In this document: in pieces, positions 49,504-58,420 of the stretch
How positions within the stretch are numbered: the stretch's first letter is position 1
Layout: the number at the start of each line of letters is the position of its first letter
DNA from: Streptomyces zhaozhouensis
GTDB lineage: Bacteria > Actinomycetota > Actinomycetes > Streptomycetales > Streptomycetaceae
Length of the DNA stretch: 64,000 bases
Assembly: GCF_900230195.1 (NCBI RefSeq)
Contig: NZ_OCNE01000012.1
Span: 124,001-188,000, forward strand
Direction of reading: 5' to 3'
Notes under the pieces: generated by a model
Seen by the model: only the letters and a program-made list of their open reading frames with translations
Told to the model about the DNA's origin: nothing
The model's database searches: none
Translations under genes and position numbers: made by a program

Positions 49504-51483
49504 GTGACCGCGCTTCCTCCCCAGCCCTCCACCCCCGGCCTCAGGACCGTGGGCACCGAGCACATGATCGTCTGCGGCGACGACGCGTTAGCCGTGCGGC
49601 TCGCCGAGGAGCTGCACGACGTCTACCGGGAGCGCGTGACCCTGGTCATGCCGCCGGCGACCACCGCGGGCGAGCCCGTCGGCGGGGCCAGGCCGCGGGT
49701 CTCCGCGCTGATCGGCCGCATGTCGGCGGCCATCAACCGGCCGTCGCCCGCCCCCGCGGCCGACGACACCACCGGCGGCGGGATCCGCGTGCCGATAGGG
49801 GAGATGACCGCCGCCGAGCCGACCGACGAGGTGCTGCGCCGCGCGGGCGTCGCGCACGCCACCGCGCTCGCCCTCGTCTACGACGACGACGAGACCAACC
49901 TGCGCGGCGCCCTCGCCGCCCGCCGGCTCAACCCGCACCTGCGGCTGGTCGTGCGGCACTACAACCGCCGCCTCGGCCAGCATCTCGCCCAACTCCTCGA
50001 CCAGGCCGCCGCGGTGGCGTTGCCCGACATCGACCCGAGGGAGCTGGACGCCACCACCACCGTGCTCTCCGACGCCGACACCGCCGCCCCCGCGCTGGCC
50101 GCCACGGCGGTCGCCGGCACCCGCAAGGTGGTGAGCGCCGACGGGCTGCTGCTGCGCGCCGTCGAGCGCAACCCGCCGGCCGACGGCGAGATCGCCGACC
50201 CCGGCCTGTGCACCCTGGCGCTGCTCTCGGCGACGGTCAACGACCCGGCCGGCACCGAGGGTTCGGACAACAGCGGCGGCGAGGGCCCCCAACTGCTGCC
50301 CGACGACCGGGAGGTGGGGCAGGCGACCGGACGCGGCACGGTGGTGCTGGAGACGGTCACCCACGCCGGCCCCCCGCTGCCGCCACGCCGGCTGGCGCGG
50401 CGGATGGCGCCGCTGGCGGAGATCTTCTCCCGGCGGCTGCGGCTCTCGCTGCTGGGCATCGCGCTCGCCGTGCTCGCGCTGGCGCTGGCGCTGTGGCGGG
50501 CCACCGGGGGCGACGTGGTGAACGCGGCCTATCTGACGCTGCTCGACATCTTCTCCATCGGCGACCCGGCCGTGGACGAGCCCGTGGCCCGGCAGTCCAT
50601 CCAACTGGTCTCCGGGCTTGTCGGGTTGGCGCTGCTGCCGATCCTGATCGCGGCGGCGCTCCAGGCGCTGGGCGCGTTCCGCGGCACGGCGAACCTGCCG
50701 CGCCCCCCGCGCGGGCTCTCCGGCCACGTGGTGCTGCTCGGCCTCGGCAAGGTCGGCACCCGGGTGCTGGCGCAGCTGCGGGAGATGGACATCCCGGTGG
50801 TCTGCGTGGAGGAGGACCCGGAGGCCAGGGGCATCCCGCTGGCCCGGCGGCTGGGCGTGCCGGTGGTGCTCGGCGACGTCACCCAGGAGGACGTGCTGGA
50901 GTCGGCCAAGGTCCACCGGGCGCGCGCCCTGCTCGCGTTGACCAGCGTGGACGCCACCAACCTGGAGGCGGCGCTGCACGCCAGGACCGTCAAGCCGGAG
51001 CTGCGGGTGGCGCTGCGGCTGTACGACGACGACTTCGCCACCGTCGTGTACCGCACCCTGAAGGCGGCGCACCCCGAGGCGCTGACGCGGAGCCGCAGCG
51101 TCTCCACGCTCGCGGCGCCCGCGTTCGCCAGCGCGATGATGGGGCGGCAGATTCTGGGGGCGATACCCGTCGAACGGAAGGTGCTGCTCTTCGCGGCGCT
51201 GGAGGTGGACGACTTCCCCCACCTCGGCGGCCGGACGGTCGCGGAGGCCTCCCGGCCCGGCGCGTGGCGGGTGCTGGCGCTGGACCTGTCGGCGCCCGCC
51301 GAGCGGGAGCGGGACCTGGCGGCGGTCCGCGCCTCGGGCGAGGGCGTCTCCGGGGGGCTGCTGTGGGACGTGCACCCGGGGTACGTGCTGCGGGGCGGGG
51401 ACCGGGTGGTGGTGGCGGCGACCCGGCGGGGGCTCGCCGAGCTGCTGGGACGCGGAACGGGCGGGGCGGGGGGCCGCCGCTGA
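49504..51483 (+). CDS. RCK/TrkA-N membrane protein (ion channel-like), with a TTA codon
   Basis: 659 aa. An N-terminal RCK-like nucleotide-binding half (IVCGDDALAVRLAEELHDV), two membrane helices (about 325-345 and 375-395) and a second, stronger RCK domain (VVLLGLGKVGTRVLAQL ... VVLGDVTQEDVLESAKV) follow in order. The layout is like K+ channels gated by RCK domains, but the loop between the helices reads TLLDIFSIGDP instead of the TVGYG filter, so ion selectivity is doubtful. Codon 29 (49588-49590) is TTA, so translation should depend on the bldA tRNA. The GTG start has AAGGGAA upstream. Confidence 0.82.
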   Translation: MTALPPQPSTPGLRTVGTEHMIVCGDDALAVRLAEELHDVYRERVTLVMPPATTAGEPVGGARPRVSALIGRMSAAINRPSPAPAADDTTGGGIRVPIGEMTAAEPTDEVLRRAGVAHATALALVYDDDETNLRGALAARRLNPHLRLVVRHYNRRLGQHLAQLLDQAAAVALPDIDPRELDATTTVLSDADTAAPALAATAVAGTRKVVSADGLLLRAVERNPPADGEIADPGLCTLALLSATVNDPAGTEGSDNSGGEGPQLLPDDREVGQATGRGTVVLETVTHAGPPLPPRRLARRMAPLAEIFSRRLRLSLLGIALAVLALALALWRATGGDVVNAAYLTLLDIFSIGDPAVDEPVARQSIQLVSGLVGLALLPILIAAALQALGAFRGTANLPRPPRGLSGHVVLLGLGKVGTRVLAQLREMDIPVVCVEEDPEARGIPLARRLGVPVVLGDVTQEDVLESAKVHRARALLALTSVDATNLEAALHARTVKPELRVALRLYDDDFATVVYRTLKAAHPEALTRSRSVSTLAAPAFASAMMGRQILGAIPVERKVLLFAALEVDDFPHLGGRTVAEASRPGAWRVLALDLSAPAERERDLAAVRASGEGVSGGLLWDVHPGYVLRGGDRVVVAATRRGLAELLGRGTGGAGGRR

Positions 51484-51514
51484 CCGGGGCCGCCGGCGCG
51501 GCGCGACGCGGCGC

Positions 51515-51551
51515 TTGACCCTGACGTCGCGGCAAGCTCTTCACTGGGGTC
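51515..51551 (+). promoter_or_regulatory. Possible MerR-type promoter
   Basis: TTGACC (51515-51520) is a good -35, and the region up to the MerR start contains an imperfect GACCC...GGGTC dyad. MerR regulators act on promoters with long spacers of this kind. No convincing -10 is visible, so this is weak. Confidence 0.35.
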
Positions 51552-52349
51552 ATGCGAATCGGAGAGCTGGCCGCGTTGACCGGGGTCACCCCCAGGACGG
51601 TGCGGCACTACCACCACATCGGGCTGCTGCCCGAGCCCCACCGGACCCCCGGCGGGTACCGGGTGTACGGCCTGCGCGACGCGTACCGGGTGGTGCGGGT
51701 GCGGAGGCTGACCGCGCTGGGGCTCAGCCTCGACGAGGCGCGGGACGTGCTCGACGACGAGAGCGGCGTCGAGCTGCGCGAGGTGCTCGGCGAGCTCGAC
51801 GCCGAGCTGGCCCGGCAGGAGGAGGCCGTCAGGGCGCGCCGCGCGCGGGTCGCCGAGCTGCTGGCCGAGGCCGAGGGGCACCCGGGGCTGCCGACGGAGG
51901 GCCCGGTCTCGCCGGAGCTGACCGCGCTCTTCCGCCGGATGCGGGAGACGGCGGACACGCTGGGCGGGCCGGAACCGGACGCGGCGGTCAGGGAGCGCGA
52001 GCTGATGGCGCTGCTGGAGGGTGCGGCGCCGCAGGGGGGCGACCAGGGGGCCTGGCTCTCGTCGCTGGTCTCGGCGTTCGGGGACGACCCGGAGGCGATG
52101 GCGGCGGCCTACGGGGTCTACGCGGAACTGGACGCGCTCGCCGACGCCGACGCGGACGACCCCCGGGTGGGGCCGCTGGCGGCGCGCGTCGTGGAAAGCC
52201 TGCCGGAGGAGGTGGCGCGGCTGGCCGCCGGGGTCGGGCCGGGCGACCTCACCGGCGCGTTCGCCGACGCCTTCTTCGCCGACCACGGGCCGGCGCAGCT
52301 CGCGGTGGTGCGCCGGGTCGTGGAGCTGCTCGGGGAGCGTTCCCGATGA
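51552..52349 (+). CDS. MerR family transcriptional regulator
   Basis: 265 aa. The N-terminal winged HTH (MRIGELAALTGVTPRTVRHY, YHHIGLLPEPHRTPGGYRVY) is textbook MerR; a dimerisation coiled coil (about 85-115) and a ~140-residue alpha-helical effector domain follow, longer than metal sensors and more like multidrug-type regulators. Its stop overlaps the start of the next gene by four bases (ATGA), so the downstream membrane protein is co-translated. Confidence 0.88.
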   Translation: MRIGELAALTGVTPRTVRHYHHIGLLPEPHRTPGGYRVYGLRDAYRVVRVRRLTALGLSLDEARDVLDDESGVELREVLGELDAELARQEEAVRARRARVAELLAEAEGHPGLPTEGPVSPELTALFRRMRETADTLGGPEPDAAVRERELMALLEGAAPQGGDQGAWLSSLVSAFGDDPEAMAAAYGVYAELDALADADADDPRVGPLAARVVESLPEEVARLAAGVGPGDLTGAFADAFFADHGPAQLAVVRRVVELLGERSR

Positions 52350-52960
52350 GCACCGCGGCGCGCGTCGTCCGGCGGCTGGTCGTCCATGAGCTCGTCCTGT
52401 TCGGCTGCCTGCTGCGGTGGCTGGCGCGGCGGGGCCCGCACGGCCTGGAGGCGGGGGACCGGGCGTTCGGTTACGTCGCGGGCCAGGCGGCCGTGTTCTG
52501 GATCATGCTGACCGTCTCGGTCGTGGAGACGGTGGTGCTGGCGCTGATCATCCCGTGGCCGCTGGTCCATCTGGTGCTGCTGGTGCTGGGGATCTGGGGG
52601 ACGCTCTTCGCGGTCGAATTCCAGCTCTCCTGCGTGACCCGGCCCCATCTGGTCGGGGTGGACGGCTCGTTGCGGCTGCGCTACGGCGCGCTGGTCGACA
52701 TCCCGCTGCCGGCGCCGCTGGTCCGCGAGGTGCGGGTCGACCGGCGCTTCCGGGACGGCGGTCTGCTGAAGGTGGACGCCGAGAGCGGCACCGTCGACCT
52801 GGGCGTGGCCGGCCAGACCAGCCTGACCGTGGAGCTCTCCGCGCCCGTCACCTTCCGCCGTCCGCTGGGCCGCGAGGCGACGGCCCGCGTCATCCACTGC
52901 CACGCGGACGACGCGGCGGCGTTCGCCGCGCACTGGCGGGCGGCCAGGGCGGAGGCGTGA
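52346..52960 (+). CDS. Membrane protein of unknown function
   Basis: 204 aa. Two membrane helices (about 45-90, AVFWIMLTVSVVETVVLALI and VHLVLLVLGIWGTLFAVEF) precede a soluble beta-rich C-terminal half (VGVDGSLRLRYGALVDIPLP ... ATARVIHCHADD). I do not recognise the family. GGGGAG precedes the ATG. The ATGA overlap with the MerR gene suggests that MerR controls or senses the same signal. Confidence 0.78.
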   Translation: MSTAARVVRRLVVHELVLFGCLLRWLARRGPHGLEAGDRAFGYVAGQAAVFWIMLTVSVVETVVLALIIPWPLVHLVLLVLGIWGTLFAVEFQLSCVTRPHLVGVDGSLRLRYGALVDIPLPAPLVREVRVDRRFRDGGLLKVDAESGTVDLGVAGQTSLTVELSAPVTFRRPLGREATARVIHCHADDAAAFAAHWRAARAEA

Positions 52961-52972
52961 GGCCGGCCCGGG

Positions 52973-53347
52973 TCAGCGCGCCCAGGGCAACGGGCGGGGC
53001 TCCGGGTCCGCCGGCGTGGTGACGCGACCCGCGGCGGCCATCGCGACCAGGGCGCCGGCCGGTTCCCCGCCCGGGCAGCGGATTTCGCGGGGCGTGCCGG
53101 CGCGGAGCGCCGCGCTCCGCCCCGCGGAGACGGTCAGGGTCCCGGTGTCGGCCGCGATCTCCAGGGCGCCGTGGGTCACGGTCCAGATCTGCTCGCGGTC
53201 GACGGTGTGCTCGGGGCCGACGGCGCCGGGGGCCATCTCCACGCGCCAGACGCTGAGTTCCTCGGTGCCGAGGCTGGGCGCGGCGAGCGGGGTCATGGTG
53301 GCGTTGGGGGTGGTCACCGGTTCCGGGGTGGTGGCGACGAGGCGCAT
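52973..53347 (-). CDS. Cupin-domain protein
   Basis: 124 aa. A cupin barrel is recognisable (VWRVEMAPGAVGPEHTVDRE, QIWTVTHGALEIAADTGTLT, GRSAALRAGTPREIRCPG), with the HTVDREQ segment as the metal-ligand motif. Function unknown. The ATG at 53347 has CAGGGAG upstream. It is divergent from a MarR gene, with two palindromic operators between, so it is almost certainly that regulator's target. Confidence 0.86.
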   Translation of the reverse strand: MRLVATTPEPVTTPNATMTPLAAPSLGTEELSVWRVEMAPGAVGPEHTVDREQIWTVTHGALEIAADTGTLTVSAGRSAALRAGTPREIRCPGGEPAGALVAMAAAGRVTTPADPEPRPLPWAR

Positions 53348-53373
53348 CAGCGGGTCTCCCTGCGGGGTCGGGT

Positions 53374-53392
53374 GAGTAAAGGCGCTTTACTC
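53374..53392. promoter_or_regulatory. MarR operator 1
   Basis: GAGTAAAG-GCG-CTTTACTC is a perfect 8-bp palindrome 27 bases upstream of the cupin start. It is AT-rich against the surrounding GC-rich DNA, as expected for a promoter element. Confidence 0.8.
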
Positions 53393-53400
53393 GATGGGGT

Positions 53401-53419
53401 GAGTAAAGCACCTTTACTC
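53401..53419. promoter_or_regulatory. MarR operator 2
   Basis: GAGTAAAG-CAC-CTTTACTC repeats operator 1 exactly apart from the 3-base centre, 27 bp centre-to-centre and 13 bases ahead of the MarR start. Two identical sites between divergent genes fit repression of both by MarR dimers. Confidence 0.82.
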
Positions 53420-53432
53420 GCCCCGTGTCACC

Positions 53433-53921
53433 ATGGTCCGCGTGGAACGCGAGGGAACGGACCGGCCACCGGCGGGAGAGCTGACCTTTCTGCTGGGCAT
53501 GGGGTTCCAACTGGTGGTCGCCGAGTTCGACCGCCGGGTCGCCGAGGCCGGCTACCCCGGGCTGCGCCCGCTGCACGGCATGGCCTTCCAGGCGCTGCGC
53601 GGCCCCGGCGCCACCAGCAGCGAGCTGGCCGAACGGCTCGGCGTGACCAAGCAGGCCGCCGGCCAACTGGTGAAGGAGTTGGAGCAGCGCGGCTATGTCG
53701 CGCGCCGCCCCCACCCCGCCGGCGGGCGGCGCCGGCTGGTCGTCCTCACCGACAGCGCCGAACGCCATCTGGAGGTGGCCGGCCGCGTCATCGCCGAGCT
53801 GGAGGCGGAGCTGGCCCTGCGCACCGGGCAGGCCGACCTCGGCGTGCTGCGCGCGGAGTTGACCGCCCTCGTCCACGCGATGAGCGACGGCTCGCCGCCC
53901 CCGCTGCGCCCCGTCTGGTAG
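53433..53921 (+). CDS. MarR family transcriptional regulator
   Basis: 162 aa. The winged HTH is clear (LRGPGATSSELAERLGVTKQ, VKELEQRGYVARRPHPAGGR, RRLVVLTD), flanked by dimerisation helices. MarR repressors release DNA on binding phenolic or oxidant ligands. The ATG at 53433 lies directly behind operator 2; a GTG four codons later is possible. It should repress itself and the divergent cupin gene. Confidence 0.9.
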   Translation: MVRVEREGTDRPPAGELTFLLGMGFQLVVAEFDRRVAEAGYPGLRPLHGMAFQALRGPGATSSELAERLGVTKQAAGQLVKELEQRGYVARRPHPAGGRRRLVVLTDSAERHLEVAGRVIAELEAELALRTGQADLGVLRAELTALVHAMSDGSPPPLRPVW

Positions 53922-54185
53922 CGCCGCGCGCGCCCACGCGCGCCGGTGAACACCGTGGACGCCCGGCCCCTGGTGCGCCACCATGGAGGGGACCGGGCCG
54001 GCCGCAAGCGAACGAGATCGACCGAAACCGACCGAATCTTCCGCCGCGGGGAACTTCGGTGACGACTCAGACGTCTCCCCTGGGGGGAACGGCTGGCTCC
54101 CGGCCCGTGGAGCACCGCCGGGACGCACCGTCGCCGGGGCGAAGCGGTGCCAGCGAGGTCGGGCGTGACGTGGGGAGGGTGCACG

Positions 54186-54782
54186 ATGACGACGCAGCAC
54201 TGGCAGGGCGGGGGGCCCGTCCATCCGGTTCAGATGCGCGCCTCGGACAGCGACCGGGAGCGCGCGGCCGACGTGCTCAAGGCCGGATTCGCCGAGGGCC
54301 GGCTGTCCAAGGACGAGTTGGACGACCGGGTCAGGCGCCTCCACGAGACGACGACCTACGCGCAGATCCAGCCGCTGATCGCCGACCTTCCCCAGGGCCC
54401 CGTCCCCGCGCCCGCCACCAGCCCCTACGCACCGGGCGCGCCCGGCACCTTCGGCCCCCCGGCCGTGGTGATCCAGCGCCCGCCGACCTTCGGCCCGGTC
54501 CCCGGCCCCCCGCCGCGCACGCTCCACCCCCGGCCGATGCCGTTCCCGCCGCCGCCCCAGACCAACGGCGCCGCGGTGGCCGCCATGGTCTGCGGCATCG
54601 CCTGCTTCTTCACCTACGGGCTGACCGCCATCCCCGCCGTCATCCTCGGCCACCGGGCCAAGGCCACGATCCGCCGCACCGGCGAGTCGGGCGACGGCAT
54701 GGCCACCGGCGGCCTGGTCATGGGGTATCTCGCGCTGGCGCTGATGGCGGTCGGCGTCACGCTGCTGGTGATGCTCGTCTGA
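54186..54782 (+). CDS. DUF1707/DUF4190 membrane protein
   Basis: 198 aa. An N-terminal DUF1707 domain (MRASDSDRERAADVLKAGFA ... LSKDELDDRVRRLHETTTYA) is followed by a Pro-rich linker and a C-terminal DUF4190-type pair of helices (AAMVCGIACFFTYGLTAIPA and GLVMGYLALALMAVGVTLLV). DUF1707 is a small adaptor domain common in actinobacterial membrane proteins; function unknown. GGGAGGGTG precedes the ATG at 54186. The 264-bp gap upstream holds no gene that I can support. Confidence 0.87.
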   Translation: MTTQHWQGGGPVHPVQMRASDSDRERAADVLKAGFAEGRLSKDELDDRVRRLHETTTYAQIQPLIADLPQGPVPAPATSPYAPGAPGTFGPPAVVIQRPPTFGPVPGPPPRTLHPRPMPFPPPPQTNGAAVAAMVCGIACFFTYGLTAIPAVILGHRAKATIRRTGESGDGMATGGLVMGYLALALMAVGVTLLVMLV

Positions 54783-54827
54783 CCGCCTCCCGTTTCGCCC
54801 CGACGGCGGCGGCTCCATGATGGAGGG

Positions 54828-55631
54828 GTGCCCGAGGGAGACACGGTCTGGCTGACCGCCAGCCGGCTGGACGCCGCGCTGGCCGGCCGCCGGCTGACCC
54901 GTTCCGACCTGCGCGTGCCCCGGCTGGCCACGGTCGACCTGCGGGGACGGACGGTGGCCGGGGTGGTGTCCAGGGGCAAGCACCTGCTGACCCGCGTCGA
55001 GGGCGGCCTCACGCTGCACTCGCACCTCGGGATGGAGGGAGCGTGGCGGCTCTTCGCGCCGGGCGAGCGCTGGCGCGGGGGCCCGGGACACCAGATCAGG
55101 GCCGTGCTCGCCACGGACGAGACCTCCGCCGTCGGATACCGGCTCCCCAAGCTGGAACTGCTGTGCACCGACCGGGAGTCCACGGCCGTCGGCCATCTCG
55201 GACCCGACCTGCTCGGACCCGACTGGGACCCCGCCGAGGCCCTGGCCCGGCTGACCGCCTCCCCTGCCCGCCCACTCGGCGACGCGCTGCTCGACCAGCG
55301 CAACCTGGCCGGGATCGGCAACGTCTACATGGCCGAACTGTGCTTCCTCGCGGGGGTCTCCCCCTGGACGCCGGTCGGCGAGCTGGCCGAGGGGGAGACG
55401 CTGCCCCGGCTGCTGGACCACGCCGCCCGCCTGCTGGCGCGGAACCGCGACCGCTACGACCGCACCACGACCGCGCCGGGCGACCGGCGCGCGCGGCTCC
55501 ACGTCTACGGCCGGGCGCGGCGGCCGTGCCTGGTCTGCGGCACGGCGATCCGCGTCACCGCGGACCACCACGGCGAGCCGGGACGCGAACGCCCCACCTA
55601 CTGGTGCCCCCACTGCCAGCCCCGGCCCTGA
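54828..55631 (+). CDS. Fpg/Nei family DNA glycosylase
   Basis: 267 aa. After removal of the initiator the chain starts PEGDT, giving the catalytic Pro2 and Glu3 of the family. The H2TH domain carries QRNLAGIGNVY, and the C-terminal zinc finger is CLVCGT ... YWCPHC. It excises oxidised bases and nicks the abasic site. The GTG at 54828 is required to place Pro2 correctly; GGAGG lies too close upstream to be ideal. Nei2-type enzymes of this kind are common in actinobacteria. Confidence 0.92.
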   Translation: MPEGDTVWLTASRLDAALAGRRLTRSDLRVPRLATVDLRGRTVAGVVSRGKHLLTRVEGGLTLHSHLGMEGAWRLFAPGERWRGGPGHQIRAVLATDETSAVGYRLPKLELLCTDRESTAVGHLGPDLLGPDWDPAEALARLTASPARPLGDALLDQRNLAGIGNVYMAELCFLAGVSPWTPVGELAEGETLPRLLDHAARLLARNRDRYDRTTTAPGDRRARLHVYGRARRPCLVCGTAIRVTADHHGEPGRERPTYWCPHCQPRP

Positions 55632-55648
55632 CCCCGCGGCGGCACGAG

Positions 55649-55680
55649 CCCCGCCCCGGGCCCGGCGGCCCGGGGCGGGG
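55649..55680. terminator. Bidirectional terminator
   Basis: A perfect 14-bp stem (CCCCGCCCCGGGCC and its complement) with loop CGGC lies between the converging glycosylase and secreted-protein genes. Confidence 0.85.
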
Positions 55681-55686
55681 GCGGGG

Positions 55687-56046
55687 TTACTCGGCGTCGG
55701 CCTCGGCGGGGACGCCGGGCTCGGCGGGGGCCGGGACGAACGAGCCCGGGGGCAGGTCCTCGACCGGGACGGTGGGCAGGGCGGGCAGTTCCTCGATCGG
55801 GTGCCCCGGAACGGAGGGGGTGCCCTCGGGGAGCTCGATGGTCTCGCCGGGCGGCAGCTCCTCGATCGGGTGCCCCGGAACGGAGGGGGTGCCCTCGGGC
55901 AGTTCGATGGTCTCGCCCGGGTGGTGGTCGGTGTCGGACCCCGTACGGGAGTCGGCCGACGCGGTGCCGGCGCCGAGCAGGGTCAGCGCCGCGACGGCGC
56001 CCACCGCCGTCATCGCGGCGCGGGTGGCGAAACGGGTCACCTTCAT
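55687..56046 (-). CDS. Small secreted protein with two 23-residue repeats
   Basis: 119 aa. A classical signal peptide (about 1-32, VGAVAALTLLGAGTASA) releases an acidic Pro/Glu-rich mature protein. It contains two near-identical copies of a 23-residue unit (PGETIELPEGTPSVPGHPIE plus ELP), a degenerate third (LPTVPVEDLPPG) and an acidic tail. No cysteine, sortase motif or enzyme motif is present. It may be a surface or secreted spacer peptide. GGAAGGAA precedes the ATG at 56046. I do not recognise the family. Confidence 0.75.
   Translation of the reverse strand: MKVTRFATRAAMTAVGAVAALTLLGAGTASADSRTGSDTDHHPGETIELPEGTPSVPGHPIEELPPGETIELPEGTPSVPGHPIEELPALPTVPVEDLPPGSFVPAPAEPGVPAEADAE
55791..55922. 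repeat. Tandem 69-bp duplication inside the secreted-protein gene
   Basis: Two copies of a 69-bp unit start at 55791 and 55860 and differ at only a few bases. The unit is a multiple of three, so the copy number can change without breaking the frame. Confidence 0.88.
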
Positions 56047-56214
56047 GGTCGGTTCCTTCCAGTCGGGAGGCGGGCAGGACGGCCCGCCTCTGGTTGTCCG
56101 GCCGGCCTGCGCGCCGGGCCGGCTGCGGACGGTTTCCGTTGTACGCGGGCCCGGCCTTTCGTTTCCTTATCGCGATGCGCCGGCCGGCCCTCGGCCCTGC
56201 GGTAGGAAGGGGAC

Positions 56215-56912
<698 letters not shown>

Positions 56913-56916
<4 letters not shown>

Positions 56917-58151
56917 ACGGCGCGGGGCTCAGGAGTCGGCTGTCCGGGGAACGGGCCCGGCTGACCGCTCTCTACGGCGGGTTGCTCGTCGCCGTCTCCG
57001 GAGTCGTCATCGCCCTGGTCTACGAGATGGCGCGGCAGAACCTCGGGGCCAGCATGACCCGGGCGGTCGTCGGCGCCCCGCTGGAACGACCCAGCCCGCT
57101 CATCGACGGCACGACGCCGAGGTACGACGAGACGACGTACCTCGGGTCCAGCGACACGCAGGCCGTCACCGATCTGGTCGACGTGGCGTCCGAGGCCGCG
57201 CTCGACCGGCTGCTGGTGATCTCGCTGATCGCGTTGGCCTGCTGCGCCGGGCTCTCGATGCTGGTGTCCTGGTGGATGGCCGGGCGGGTGCTGCGCCCGC
57301 TGCGCGTCATCACGTCCACCGCCCGCCGGCTGTCGGGGCACAGCCTGCACGAGCGCATCGCCCTGAAGGCGCCGCCCGGCGAACTGAAGGAACTGGCCGA
57401 CACCTTCGACGCCATGCTCGACCGCATCGAGACGCTGCTCACCGCCCAGCAGCGTTTCACCGCCAACGCCGCGCACGAACTGCGCACCAGCCTCGCCACC
57501 CAGCGGGCCGCGGCCGAGATCGGTCTGGCCGACCCCGACCCCCACCAGGTCGAACGGATCCGCCGCAAACTCGTCGACGTGGCGGACGACAACGAGCGGC
57601 TCATCGAGGCCCTGCTGCTCCTCTCGGTGACCGACCAGGGGCTCCAGCACGCCGAACCCGTCCGGCTGGACACCGTCGCCGCCGCCGTGGCGGCCGAGTT
57701 CGAGGAGAGCGAGGAGCTGGAGGCGGAGGACGGCCGGCGGATCTCCCTGCGCACCGAGGCGCTGCCGCTGACGGTCACCGGCGAGGCCATCCTGCTGGAG
57801 CATCTCGTCCGCAACCTGGTGGGCAACGCCGTGCGTTACAACACGCCCGGCGGGAAGGTCGAGGTCCGCACCGGGGCCGAGGGGCTGCGGGTCACCAACA
57901 CGGGTCCGCCGGTGCCGCCCGGCGTGGTCACCCAGTTGTTCGAGCCGTTCCGCCGGCTCCAGGCGCGGCAGCACGCGCCGGGGGAGGGCGCGGGCCTGGG
58001 GCTGTCCATCGTCGCCTCGATCGCGCGGGCGCACGGCGCGATCGTCACGGCCGAGGCCAATCCGGACGGCGGCCTCACCGTCCGCGTCGTCTTCCCGCCA
58101 CCCACCGCCGCCCCCGGGCCCGCTGGAGTGAGGGGCGGTGCGGCGCGGTGA
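56913..58151 (+). CDS. Sensor histidine kinase
   Basis: 412 aa. Two membrane helices (17-38 and 100-124) enclose a ~60-residue extracytoplasmic sensor, then HAMP (about 122-175), the phosphoacceptor His188 in AAHELRTSLA, the N box NLVGNAVRYN and the G box EGAGLGLSIVAS. It should phosphorylate the response regulator encoded just upstream. The signal is unknown; the short periplasmic loop resembles envelope-stress and antibiotic sensors. The GTG start overlaps the regulator stop. Confidence 0.93.
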
Positions 58152-58204
58152 TCGGCTCGTGAGCTGCCGACCGGGAAGCCGACCGCGGCATCAGCCGTCC
58201 CCGG

Positions 58205-58224
58205 ACGGCACAGGCCCGTGCCGT
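58205..58224 (+). terminator. Hairpin after the two-component operon
   Basis: ACGGCAC and GTGCCGT form a perfect 7-bp stem with a 6-base loop, 53 bases past the kinase stop. Confidence 0.5.
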
Positions 58225-58420
58225 GGCGACCCGGTGCGACGAACCCGCGGACCGGCGCGGGCGACCGCGGCACCGCGACAGCACACCGCTGACCAGGGGA
58301 AACGCCGGGGCTCATCGAGCGTACACACATGGTTCACCACCGGGTCATCTCCCCTTACCCTGGACCGCTGATCAGGTGTTTACCGTCGCATGGACTCTGC
58401 CTACGGCTTCTGGAAACCTG

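Noticed and set aside
53983..54168. 61-codon open frame ahead of the DUF1707 gene
   Set aside because: There is no ribosome binding site, no recognisable domain, and the composition resembles non-coding GC-rich DNA.
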